A DNA stretch of 7,191 nucleotides from Candidatus Nitrosocosmicus sp. (GCA_030452275.1 JAKDMR010000100.1:1-7191); one strand, 5' to 3'. Shown: positions 1 to 6,163, numbered from the stretch's first letter. Notes: a model not told the origin generated them from the sequence alone. Program-made: numbers and translations.

Positions 1-408
1 CAGAGGATGAATGTAGTGAATGTTGACGAAGGCTTGGAGACTTAACTTACTATAGTATTCAGTGCAGGAGATCGAATCCAGTGCAGGAGATCGAATCTAA
101 TACTCTAAGAATTTTACAAATACCGGTAGTCTCATTATTGGTATTCGTTTCATTTGTTTTGTTGGATTCGGTCTTAGATAATGCGGGTGAATTATTGCTA
201 CCATTGTTATCGGTGATGTCTTGCGGTATGCAGTTAGATACCTTTGTCGTATTTATCAAAATAGATGGATTTGTCGACGTAAATGAAGATTCGTTGATGA
301 TTGTGCTAGAAACATCTTGTACTTTGTATTCTATAACTAAGGACAAAAAGTATAAATAGCGAAAACTAGCACAACGGATCTTGAAATCAACGAAACAGAG
401 ATTTTCAC
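1..408 (-). pseudogene. Secreted Asn/Thr-rich protein, frameshifted, runs off left edge
   Basis: I do not recognise the family. A GTG at 408-406 follows a good ribosome binding site (AAGGAG, 418-413) and opens a signal-peptide-like stretch (VKISVSLISRSVVLVFAIYTF), which then hits a stop at 339-337. Adding one T to the T5 run at 349-345 joins this start to the next frame, extending the hydrophobic segment (LSLVIEY) and continuing into a 75-residue tail rich in Asn, Thr and Ser with three Cys, typical of archaeal secreted or surface proteins. That second frame stops at 61-59 because of a 19-bp tandem duplication (60-97). Without it the frame stays open to the window edge. The signal peptide and good RBS lying just out of frame with a soluble tail argue for one broken gene rather than two ORFs. 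The alternative, a TTG start at 346, has no RBS and no complete signal peptide. Function unknown; the overlapping plus-strand ORF is regarded as a shadow. Confidence 0.5.
60..97. repeat. 19-bp perfect tandem duplication
   Basis: Two identical, directly adjacent 19-bp units (60-78 and 79-97, beginning CAGTGCAGGAG). Nineteen is not a multiple of three, so the duplication shifts the reading frame of the minus-strand gene and produces its stop at 61-59. Removing one unit restores an open frame to the window edge. Confidence 0.9.
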
Positions 409-613
409 ATTTCTCCTTATTTAAATATTATATATATGATAAATTTATAGTCTATTAATTTTGATATTCTAAACAAATTTTTAATTACAAACATGATTTC
501 TCTACGATTTTCAAGCTCAGATTGAATATTATATGAATTAGAGTTACAATACGTGTTCATCTGGAGTTAAATGTGTCTGATGAAAATACACTATTTTTCT
601 AAAAATGATTATC
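409..613. other. AT-rich intergenic region between two minus-strand genes
   Basis: Very AT-rich spacer downstream of the sugar dehydrogenase and upstream of the broken secreted gene. It holds the RBS (413-418) and TATA-like stretches (about 421-436) for the left gene. A short TTTTT/AAAAA inverted repeat (595-605) just after the dehydrogenase stop could help termination. No ORF or RNA gene is apparent. Confidence 0.5.
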
Positions 614-2293
614 TTATTCTGCTATTACATCGCCAACCATTGAAGGATGATATATGCAATAATATTTGAATTCTCCAGGGCTATCAAATGTCAAACTATA
701 GGGTTGATTAGGTATGATTGCATTAGAATCAAACAACGCGCCTTCATCCGAGTCACCATCCTGTCCCGAAGTCACTGTGTGAGACACTGTATCTCCATTA
801 TACCAAGTTATTGTTTGGCCCGATTCAATTCTAATTGGGTTTGGCGAATATGACTGATCGTCTTTTATTCCAGCAATGACTACTGGGATAGATTCTGCAC
901 TTTGTGTTTCGCTTTGATCTGCTAAATCAGGTTGATTTTTAGGAGTATTACTTTCAGATAGAGGTACTATTCTATACAACGCACCGGTATAACTTAATAC
1001 ATAAAGGTAACCGTCTGGCCCTACCTGAAGGTCGGTTATACCACCAAAACCTTGACCAAATATTAAAGGTTGATTTTCGGTGGTTTCATCGACTTGATTG
1101 TCAGCAAGTGTATTGATATTACCTAGAGAAGTATCATTTATAAGTATATTGTCACGTGCTTCATTCAGAGTAAATCGGTATAATAAACCATTGTTGATGT
1201 CTCCTGTAAACATATCGTTTGCATACTCCTTACCTAATTTCTCCGAATTTAAGAATTTTAATGCTGTTGGTCCAATTGTGGTAACCCACACAAACTTTGG
1301 ATCAGTATATTTGCTATTACCAAATGTTACAAGTTCGTCTTCAGATGTTATCCCTCGTCCTAGTAAATCCTGGTCCAAATAGCCTTGAACCTGAGACCAA
1401 CCCCCGTTGAAACCTGGCAGAATAAGATTGATTTCATCTGCCACTGTAGGCCCGTTTTCTGTGTCCCATAAATTACCTGTTAAAGGATCAAAGTCAAAAC
1501 CGAAACTATTTCGAATACCCATGGCATAGTATACATTCAATGGCAACTCCTCACCAAAAATGGGATTGTCTGGGTCCACTATTCCGCCATCCTGGGAGAT
1601 CCTTAAAACACCTCCAAGGCCATTAGGTTCAGGGCCATCACCGATATTTTGAGCTTGAGTTCTATGGCCTCCCACTTCTCCCACTATAAAGTAAACATTA
1701 TTATCTGGTCCAATCCGAATTTTACCGCCATTATGTTCTCCCCTTTCATTTGGGGGAGTAGCAGTTAAATCAAACAAAAGGACAGGATTTATCAATTCGC
1801 CATTGGCATATTCATAGCGATACAGCCTGTTACCTAATGGTTCTACATTTTTTTCAAAATCACTACCGTCTGCATCATCACCGGATTCGGTGTAAGACAA
1901 GAAAACATATGTTTTTCCGTCAGGTTGTTTAGATATTGCGATTCCTAATAACCCGCGCTCTATGTTATTAGCTACGGACACGTCGAGTGCAGGTGTATCC
2001 TGTACTTGGCCATTTAGTACCCTCTTGACAATACCAGTATTTTTTTCCGTTACTAAAATATCGTTATTCCCAATAAAAGACATACTCGTTGGAAAATCAA
2101 GACCTTCTGTTATCTTTTCGACTGTAAGATTATCGTCATTTACGGTTGGCCCATAAGGAGATAAGGGTGCTTTAGCATAAGCCCCATAAGAAAACTGGAT
2201 ATATAATGAAAATGTTGAAGAAAAGATGATCAACATAAAAGTACAAAAAGTCAATACTTTGCGTTCATGCATGATTTTGTCAGTAAATACCAT
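614..2293 (-). CDS. Secreted PQQ-dependent sugar dehydrogenase fused to a plastocyanin-like copper domain
   Basis: A 559-residue exported enzyme of the soluble aldose/glucose dehydrogenase (GSDH, six-bladed beta-propeller) family, which uses PQQ to oxidise aldose sugars outside the cytoplasm. Residues 13-31 are hydrophobic and a signal peptidase site is plausible after AYA (40); there is no lipobox. Propeller landmarks are ERGLLGIAI (112-120), NRLYRYEY (155-162), EHNGGKIRIGPD (186-197) with H187 at the expected catalytic-base position, GIRNSFGFDFDP (259-270) with R261, and DLQVGPDGYLYVLSYTG (421-437). A Gln/Ser/Glu-rich linker (about 446-468) leads to a cupredoxin domain (about 470-559) with all four type-1 copper ligands: H505, C546, H549 and M552. 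The fused copper domain is inferred to be the electron acceptor. There is no Shine-Dalgarno; a TATA-like TTTATT (2326-2321) suits a near-leaderless start at 2293. Met8 (2272) is an alternative start. The gene is intact, unlike several neighbours. Confidence 0.93.
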   Translation of the reverse strand: MVFTDKIMHERKVLTFCTFMLIIFSSTFSLYIQFSYGAYAKAPLSPYGPTVNDDNLTVEKITEGLDFPTSMSFIGNNDILVTEKNTGIVKRVLNGQVQDTPALDVSVANNIERGLLGIAISKQPDGKTYVFLSYTESGDDADGSDFEKNVEPLGNRLYRYEYANGELINPVLLFDLTATPPNERGEHNGGKIRIGPDNNVYFIVGEVGGHRTQAQNIGDGPEPNGLGGVLRISQDGGIVDPDNPIFGEELPLNVYYAMGIRNSFGFDFDPLTGNLWDTENGPTVADEINLILPGFNGGWSQVQGYLDQDLLGRGITSEDELVTFGNSKYTDPKFVWVTTIGPTALKFLNSEKLGKEYANDMFTGDINNGLLYRFTLNEARDNILINDTSLGNINTLADNQVDETTENQPLIFGQGFGGITDLQVGPDGYLYVLSYTGALYRIVPLSESNTPKNQPDLADQSETQSAESIPVVIAGIKDDQSYSPNPIRIESGQTITWYNGDTVSHTVTSGQDGDSDEGALFDSNAIIPNQPYSLTFDSPGEFKYYCIYHPSMVGDVIAE

Positions 2294-2320
2294 CGATTTT
2301 GTGAACTAATTAAGTTTATG

Positions 2321-2326
2321 AATAAA
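2321..2326 (-). promoter_or_regulatory. TATA-like box of the sugar dehydrogenase
   Basis: TTTATT on the minus strand, centred about 30 bp before the ATG at 2293. This is the spacing expected for an archaeal promoter giving a leaderless or very short-leader mRNA, consistent with the absence of a ribosome binding site. Confidence 0.4.
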
Positions 2327-2431
2327 TCTTAACAACGATATGACTGTTATAATGAGCATAAGGTTTAGTACAAAGATCTATTTCATAAAGGAATAATGAA
2401 AAGATGTTAAATTACTAGAATAAAATATTAT

Positions 2432-2438
2432 AAAAAAA
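2432..2438 (-). terminator. Oligo-T tract downstream of the HxlR gene
   Basis: Seven consecutive T on the minus strand about 54 nt after the HxlR stop codon, inside an AT-rich spacer. Archaeal RNA polymerase can terminate at oligo-T without a hairpin, so this could separate the regulator from the sugar dehydrogenase 140 bp further on. No strong stem precedes it. Confidence 0.35.
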
Positions 2439-2491
2439 TAGACCACATCAAAAGATTGCTAGTCCAGTAGGGATCAACTTTTTCATAATCT

Positions 2492-2866
2492 TTATGATGT
2501 AGGAGCAGACTTTGACATGGTCGTCGTCGTCATATTCTTGATTTCTTTTCTCTTCCCATATACTTTCCATTTACTTATCCAATCACTTAGTTGTTGTAAA
2601 ATAGTCTCTAATTCTTTCGTTCTAGGTGTTAAACTATATTCTACCCGAACGGGAATTTCTGAATAATTTTTTTTTGATATTAGCCCTTCCCTTTCTAACT
2701 CCAGTAATCTTTGAGATAAAACAGTACTACTAATTTCTGATATCCATCTTTTAAGTTCATTGAACCTGACTGTTCCGTTGGTGCTCAAATTCTTTAGAAT
2801 ATGTAGTGACCATCTTTTTCCTAATACCTCCCATATGTCTACTACATCGCATTTATCTTCTTGCAT
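2492..2866 (-). CDS. HxlR-family winged helix-turn-helix transcriptional regulator
   Basis: A 124-residue cytoplasmic DNA-binding protein of the HxlR (MarR-like) family, usually dimeric and often responsive to redox or electrophile stress. The full family pattern is visible: N-terminal Cys6, IWEVLGKRWSLHILKNL (11-27), RFNELKRWISEISSTVLSQR (34-53, recognition region), LLELEREGLISKKNY (54-68, start of wing) and IPVRVEYSLTPRTKEL (71-86), followed by a dimerisation helix ending in DWISKW. Length is normal with a short Thr/Ser tail. The single Cys sits where HxlR-type redox sensors carry their reactive Cys, so thiol sensing is possible but not shown. An AGGAAG motif (2877-2872) precedes the ATG, and TATA-like sequence lies at 2907-2920. 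It is divergent from the pirin gene, and a palindrome in the shared promoter region is a candidate operator. The effector is unknown. Confidence 0.92.
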   Translation of the reverse strand: MQEDKCDVVDIWEVLGKRWSLHILKNLSTNGTVRFNELKRWISEISSTVLSQRLLELEREGLISKKNYSEIPVRVEYSLTPRTKELETILQQLSDWISKWKVYGKRKEIKNMTTTTMSKSAPTS

Positions 2867-3080
2867 AAGAACTTCCTGTCCAAATTATAATAGCTTGTCA
2901 AGGTATTAAAATTTTATAATCTCGTTGTTATTATGGTATCAAACACATTCCATCCAGTCCTGGTATTATTGGTTTTGATTTTAGGTAACAACCAAAAAAT
3001 CGCCAAATCGTGGTTTAATACTAAAAACTAACTTAGTAATAAATTACTACTATAGTTGTATACGAGATTAACGAAATAAA
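2867..3080. promoter_or_regulatory. Divergent promoter region, HxlR regulator / pirin
   Basis: This 214-bp spacer must carry both promoters. On the HxlR side there is TATA-like sequence at 2920-2907 and an AGGAAG ribosome binding site at 2877-2872. On the pirin side there is AT-rich TATA-like sequence at about 3038-3046 and no Shine-Dalgarno. A loose TTGGTT/AACCAA inverted repeat (2969-2974, 2990-2995) and a tight palindrome (3034-3049) lie within it. Confidence 0.6.
3034..3049. promoter_or_regulatory. 16-bp palindrome, candidate HxlR operator
   Basis: TAGTAAT-AA-ATTACTA has two perfect 7-bp arms with a 2-bp centre. It sits 31 bp before the pirin ATG and overlaps the sequence most like a TATA box, so a bound dimer would block the pirin promoter. 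HxlR proteins bind inverted repeats as dimers. Assigning this site to the adjacent regulator is inference. Confidence 0.5.
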
Positions 3081-4003
3081 ATGGTGGAAAAAATACAACA
3101 GCAGCAACAAGATCAAAAGGAAGTTATCAATAAGAATCGTTCTATAAATAAAATAATAAACAGCTTAAAGACTATTGAAGGTGATGGGTTTATAGTTAAT
3201 AGATCATTTCCTACCAATTCTATATCATATATAGATCCTTTTTACTTCTCGATGAAATGGGTCCATGGATTTCAAACCTGGGGAAGCGAAGGGTGCACCA
3301 GATCATCCACATAGAGGATTTGAAACAGTAACATATTTGATAGAGGGTGTTTTTGAACATAAGGATTCAACAGGAAATTCAGGAAGGCTCGATGCCGGAG
3401 ACATTCAATGGATGATTGCCGGATCGGGAGTAATCCATTCAGAGATGCCCGGTGCGGAGTTCAGTAGGAAAGGTGGAAGATTGCACGGATTTCAATTGTG
3501 GGTAAATTTGCCTCAGAAGGATAAAATGATTAATCCATATTATCAAGATATATCTTCAGAAATTCCGGTTGTCAAATTATTAGAGGATGGTGGACCTGTA
3601 AAGGTAATTGCGGGAAGGGCTTTTGACGTTGAATCAGCCATTAGGACAAAAATTCCCATTCAGTATTTGCATTTTACCTTAAACTCAGGGTCCGAAATTA
3701 TACATCATCTTCAAAGTAACTATAATGCGTTTGTATATGTCATAGCAGGTGAAGGTACTTTTGGAGATGATGAAAAATATGCAAAAAAGTGGAAACGTAA
3801 TTATTTTTAATACTGATGGGGAGAACATAAAGATAAAGTCATCTAATGATGCTAATGAACCATTACAATTTCTTTTCATTGCAGGTGTTCCACTAAACGA
3901 ACCAATAGCAAGATATGGTCCTTTTGTAATGAATACAAAACAGGAAATATATCAGGCAATGGAAGACTATAGGAATGGTAAATTAGGTGTTATTGCGCAT
4001 TAA
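3081..4003 (+). pseudogene. Pirin-family protein, three 1-nt frameshifts
   Basis: Pirins are Fe-binding bicupins; some oxidise quercetin and others act as redox regulators. Here the gene is split over three frames. Frame one (3081 to about 3239) gives a Gln-rich extension and the pirin start (VNRSFPTNSISYIDPF). The T5 run at 3239-3243 lacks one T, restoring LLLDEMGP. One base is missing at about 3265, after which PGEAKGAPDHPHRGFETVTY continues. The A6 run at 3783-3788 has one extra A, after which SGNVIIF and the C-terminal NEPIARYGPFVMNTKQEIYQ follow to the stop at 4001. With these corrections the length is 924 nt, exactly 307 codons plus stop. The metal ligands are intact (H76, H78, H120, E122 in the corrected protein). 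Everything except the three indels is well conserved, so this is a very recent pseudogene or sequence error. No Shine-Dalgarno is seen at the ATG. Confidence 0.88.
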
Positions 4004-4010
4004 AACCTGC

Positions 4011-4045
4011 AGTAGGAGACGACCTACTTACACCATAAGTAGGTC
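4011..4045 (+). terminator. Hairpin after pirin, with a competing upstream arm
   Basis: GACCTACTTA (4021-4030) and TAAGTAGGTC (4036-4045) form a perfect 10-bp stem with a 5-nt loop, 17 nt after the pirin stop. An additional AGTAGG at 4011-4016 could instead pair with CCTACT (4023-4028), giving two mutually exclusive stems. Only a weak TTTT follows (4056-4059), so it could be a terminator, an mRNA 3'-end stabiliser or a protein-binding site. Confidence 0.55.
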
Positions 4046-4172
4046 CAATATCAATTTTGTATCATGAAAATAAAAAACTAGGAAATATAAATAAACCAAA
4101 GTATAATAATTACTAATATATTGGAAGTTAATTTTCTAATTTTTAGTTAATAGGTCATTTATAAAAGTAACG

Positions 4173-4277
4173 CTAATTGACTAGAGGAACAATTACTATT
4201 TCTTTTACCATTTGGCCGTGATTGATAAAAAATAATCTTCCATCAGATAAAGTTTTACTAATTACGATGTGACAAAT
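4173..4277 (-). pseudogene. Possible C-terminal gene remnant
   Basis: Minus-strand frame of 34 codons with no start, ending at TAG (4175-4173). It reads ICHIVISKT followed by LSDGRLFFINHGQMVKEIVI and VPLVN. The alternation of beta-strand-like hydrophobics with Gly/Asp/Asn turns looks protein-like rather than random, but the family is not identified and no upstream part is found in any minus-strand frame. Confidence 0.2.
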
Positions 4278-4593
4278 TTAGACAAATATGATTTTCTTAA
4301 ATCAAAATAAAGTAAACGAGTTGGGGATTTAGATGTTCTAGCCATGTTATATCGCATTCCATTCGATGTTATCCTTTTTTATCCAAAAATAATCTCAAAT
4401 GTTAATAATCTTTTACTTTCTTAGTATCTTTTTATAGAAAATGGGATTGAGGTAAGCAAGCATATGAATGTGAATTTTGTTAGCCTATCACCGCAAAATG
4501 CAGGGGAATAATTGATGCAGTATTTGATATGCATATTTGGGATGTAAAATTAGGTAGGGTATAGAATTATTTTGCAGTTTTTTGCTTGTTAAT

Positions 4594-4600
4594 CTAAATA
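4594..4600 (+). promoter_or_regulatory. TATA-like box of the small secreted-protein gene
   Basis: CTAAATA centred about 35 bp before the ATG at 4632, compatible with a leader of roughly 10 nt that contains only a minimal TAGG before the start. Confidence 0.3.
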
Positions 4601-4631
4601 TTCCGATTATTTGAAGTGAAATATAATTAGG

Positions 4632-4874
4632 ATGTCTATTATAAAAAATAAATCAATGATTCTTGCAGTAGTAACTGCTTTTACTACTGCCATGCTAGTT
4701 GTAGGTGCATTGAATATGAACACAAATAACCAAAGTGTTTTTGCAAAAAAGATCAAATCAAACAATTCGACCCCGGGAGTTTAACAAGATCAGTTTACTG
4801 GACAATCTAGAGAAGTATTCTCTGAAAATGGAGATTCTACATCATACGGTAACAACGCATTAGGTCAACAATAG
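4632..4874 (+). pseudogene. Small secreted protein with an in-frame stop codon
   Basis: An 81-codon frame starting MSIIKNKSMILAVVTAF, with a classic signal peptide (residues 9-27 hydrophobic, probable cleavage near VFA, 36-38). At codon 51 there is a TAA (4782-4784), after which the same frame continues for 29 codons (QDQFTGQSREVFSENGDSTS then YGNNALGQQ) to TAG at 4872-4874. The Gln/Ser/Asn/Gly-rich continuation is typical of short exported proteins of soil ammonia-oxidising archaea, as I recall them, and a terminator follows immediately, so the original gene most likely ended at 4874. A single C-to-T change (CAA to TAA) would explain the stop and would restore VQQDQ. The truncated 50-residue form could still be made and exported. 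Function unknown. Confidence 0.6.
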
Positions 4875-4906
4875 AATAGTCTGGATTTCTAGACTATTTA
4901 GTTTTT
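4875..4906 (+). terminator. Hairpin plus T-tract terminator
   Basis: AATAGTCT (4875-4882) and AGACTATT (4891-4898) form a perfect 8-bp stem with an 8-nt loop, followed closely by a run of six T (4902-4907). It begins directly after the TAG at 4872-4874, which supports that codon as the original end of the small secreted-protein gene. Confidence 0.65.
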
Positions 4907-4959
4907 TATTCAGATATGATGCATATTTATATGGTAATCTATTTCTTTTCGCTTTTTTC

Positions 4960-5079
4960 CTAAATTTTGATAAATGGGGGAGTAGTGAAGGCGTCAATAA
5001 GGTCTCAAGCTGCCCCCCATGTTTTTGTATCCTCCAAAACATCAATAAATCCCGTTTGGATAATATTGCTTTCATTCAG
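4960..5079 (-). pseudogene. Possible small gene remnant with an internal stop
   Basis: The minus-strand frame reads LNESNIIQTGFIDVLEDTK, then TWGAA, a TGA stop (5007-5005), then DLIDAFTTPPFIKI and a TAG. The amphipathic pattern continues across the stop, and a TGG-to-TGA change would account for it. No start signal or family is recognised, so this may equally be chance. Confidence 0.2.
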
Positions 5080-5104
5080 TCATAAACACTCTTCAACGGA
5101 AGAT

Positions 5105-5242
5105 ACTTATGCCATGGTTGTAGCCTTATTACTCCCCAAATATCACATTAGATCTGACTGGATGAAATTCTTTGCATCTATTGAGCTTCGAGTAGTATCA
5201 TTGAATTGCTCTAATACTTATTTAATATTGATCTAGATTTTC
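5105..5242. repeat. Diverged direct repeat, copy A
   Basis: Its left end (5105-5127) matches 5413-5435 at 22 of 23 positions (core ACTTATGCCATG). Its right end (5218-5242) matches 5499-5523 at 23 of 25 positions (core TGATCTAGATTTTC). The interior is much less alike and about 27 bp longer than in copy B. No coding frame runs through it convincingly. Confidence 0.6.
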
Positions 5243-5412
5243 GTTTTTGATTCTATACATCAAGAAAATTCGGGTAATATACATGATTGATTGATTGAAC
5301 GTAAACCTCAAATAGGTACGTTTGTTACTAAAACAGTAATCAAGGCATCATTTTAGGTACGGATGACCTACTCATGATTTTGTTACATATTGCTGCAAGA
5401 AGTTTTATGTGA

Positions 5413-5523
5413 ACTTATGCCATGATTGTAGCCTTTCTTACCGATTCAAAGTCGATCAATGGATCCATTGGAACTTTGCTGTAACTTTAGATTATGTTTT
5501 ATTTAATCCTGATCTAGATTTTC
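5413..5523. repeat. Diverged direct repeat, copy B
   Basis: Second copy of the repeat at 5105-5242, in the same orientation and about 300 bp downstream. Conserved ends flank a diverged, shorter middle. The terminal sequences are not inverted repeats of each other, so a simple IS-derived miniature element is not indicated. Confidence 0.6.
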
Positions 5524-5617
5524 AAAAATGAGATTTGATTCTCGGATTGCAGGGTAAAACAAAATTACAAAAGTGAACAAATTTTTTAGGAAATTGATTT
5601 TTTATATTATGAAACAA

Positions 5618-5625
5618 TTTAAATA
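5618..5625 (+). promoter_or_regulatory. TATA-like box of the two-gene unit
   Basis: TTTAAATA centred about 31 bp before the ATG at 5653, predicting a start site a few nucleotides from the ATG and thus a near-leaderless mRNA. No Shine-Dalgarno precedes the ATG. Confidence 0.45.
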
Positions 5626-5652
5626 TTAGGCTAGATTAATTAGGCCATACTA

Positions 5653-5856
5653 ATGTCTACTACCAACCACCACCAATCTTTATCGTCATCGTCACTCATA
5701 AATGAAAAAGAAGAAAAAGAATCTGAAGACAATTTTATAACCTATATTTGCGAAAACACAGATGGAATACTTGACCCAATCGACCAGATGACTTTTGCAT
5801 TAAATGAGACGGCCATAAGATATGGTCCTATCGTGGTCCTCAAAGATGCACCATAG
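5653..5856 (+). CDS. Small hypothetical protein (67 aa)
   Basis: I do not recognise this protein. Residues 1-26 are a polar, low-complexity, probably disordered start (His/Gln, then five Ser in a row, then a Lys/Glu run). Residues 27-67 look folded (NFITYICENTDGILDPIDQM then TFALNETAIRYGPIVVLKDAP), with a single Cys. There is no signal peptide or membrane segment, so it is likely cytoplasmic. The end (ETAIRYGPIVV) superficially recalls the pirin C-terminal EPIARYGPFVM, but the rest does not match. A well-spaced TATA-like box supports the ATG. The next gene begins 22 nt after its stop in the same direction, so the two are probably co-transcribed. Confidence 0.6.
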   Translation: MSTTNHHQSLSSSSLINEKEEKESEDNFITYICENTDGILDPIDQMTFALNETAIRYGPIVVLKDAP

Positions 5857-5878
5857 TATTAGGAAGTAACTATTAAAA

Positions 5879-6163
5879 TTGGTATTGCCTACTAAAACCC
5901 CTTCTACTAATACATCAAATTCTACTTCATCAGGGAAGCACCCTATTCAGGAAGATAAAGCAGACGAGGTTAAGGCCCTTTTAGCTAGATATATTTTATT
6001 AAAAATTGAACAAAAGAAAATCGAATCAAAGTTGTCTGAAATAGCAAAGTATTATGATGATGAATCTCTCAGAACTATATTTGAACCCATAGGCGAATCA
6101 ATGATGGGCATTATCGGCTTGGAGCTTCCATCCAATAGAAAAAGAGAAAATAATGTTAATTAA
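5879..6163 (+). CDS. Small hypothetical helical protein (94 aa)
   Basis: Not recognised. A Ser/Thr/Asn-rich N-terminus (1-20) precedes a strongly helical, charged segment (about 25-60: DKADEVKALLARYILLKIEQ, then KKIESKLSEIAKYY) likely to form a coiled coil or helical hairpin, then a more hydrophobic part (DESLRTIFEPIGESMMGIIG) and a basic tail. There is no signal peptide or long membrane helix. The frame has no ATG at its beginning: TTG at 5879 follows an AGGAAG motif (5861-5866) with 12-nt spacing, and a second TTG at 5885 is an alternative. The upstream in-frame TAA (5867-5869) excludes a longer form. Translation after the upstream gene on a shared mRNA is likely. Confidence 0.65.
   Translation: MVLPTKTPSTNTSNSTSSGKHPIQEDKADEVKALLARYILLKIEQKKIESKLSEIAKYYDDESLRTIFEPIGESMMGIIGLELPSNRKRENNVN

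Larger units (their letters stand above)
4046..4631. other. Long AT-rich stretch without a convincing gene
   Basis: No ORF of normal length and no RNA gene is recognisable. A minus-strand frame at 4173-4277 reads like the C-terminus of a protein (SDGRLFFINHGQMVKEIVIV then PLVN and stop) and may be a gene remnant. A 27-codon minus-strand ORF (4262-4345, starting MARTSKS) overlaps it. A plus-strand frame (4484-4564) ends FDMHIWDVKLGRV. All are short and without context. The right end carries the promoter of the next small gene. Confidence 0.4.
4907..5652. other. Long stretch without a convincing gene; repeats and remnants
   Basis: No intact gene is supported. ORFs of 71 codons (minus, 4860-5075) and 89 codons (plus, 4967-5236) overlap on opposite strands, lack upstream signals and match nothing I recognise. 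A third minus frame (4960-5079) looks more protein-like but contains a stop. Two diverged copies of a non-coding direct repeat lie at 5105-5242 and 5413-5523, a GATT triplication at 5284-5295, and small inverted repeats around 5327-5370. The promoter of the next gene is at the right end. Confidence 0.4.

Noticed and set aside
60..97. GATCGAATC looked like a tRNA T-arm
   Set aside because: It is just the 19-bp duplication; no acceptor stem, D-arm or anticodon arm can be built around it.
81..359. Plus-strand 92-codon hydrophobic ORF
   Set aside because: It lies opposite the minus-strand secreted-protein frame, has no promoter or RBS of its own, and its hydrophobicity is the expected shadow of an Asn/Thr-rich protein on the other strand.
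4262..4345. 27-codon minus-strand ORF starting MARTSKS
   Set aside because: Too short, no RBS or clear promoter, and overlaps the other weak remnant in a different frame.
4484..4564. Plus-strand frame ending FDMHIWDVKLGRV
   Set aside because: Only 26 codons, no start codon or upstream signal; could easily be chance in an AT-rich spacer.
4860..5236. Overlapping ORFs of 71 (minus) and 89 (plus) codons
   Set aside because: No recognisable family, no upstream signals, opposite-strand overlap with each other, and the plus-strand one runs into the diverged repeat; the minus one also overlaps the terminator of the small secreted gene.
5105..5523. Insertion sequence or transposase remnant
   Set aside because: No terminal inverted repeats, target-site duplication or transposase motif could be found; only a direct repeat is supported.
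5653..5856. Idea that this is a duplicated pirin C-terminal fragment (IRYGPIVV versus IARYGPFVM)
   Set aside because: Similarity is limited to about ten residues; the rest of the protein does not follow the pirin pattern.
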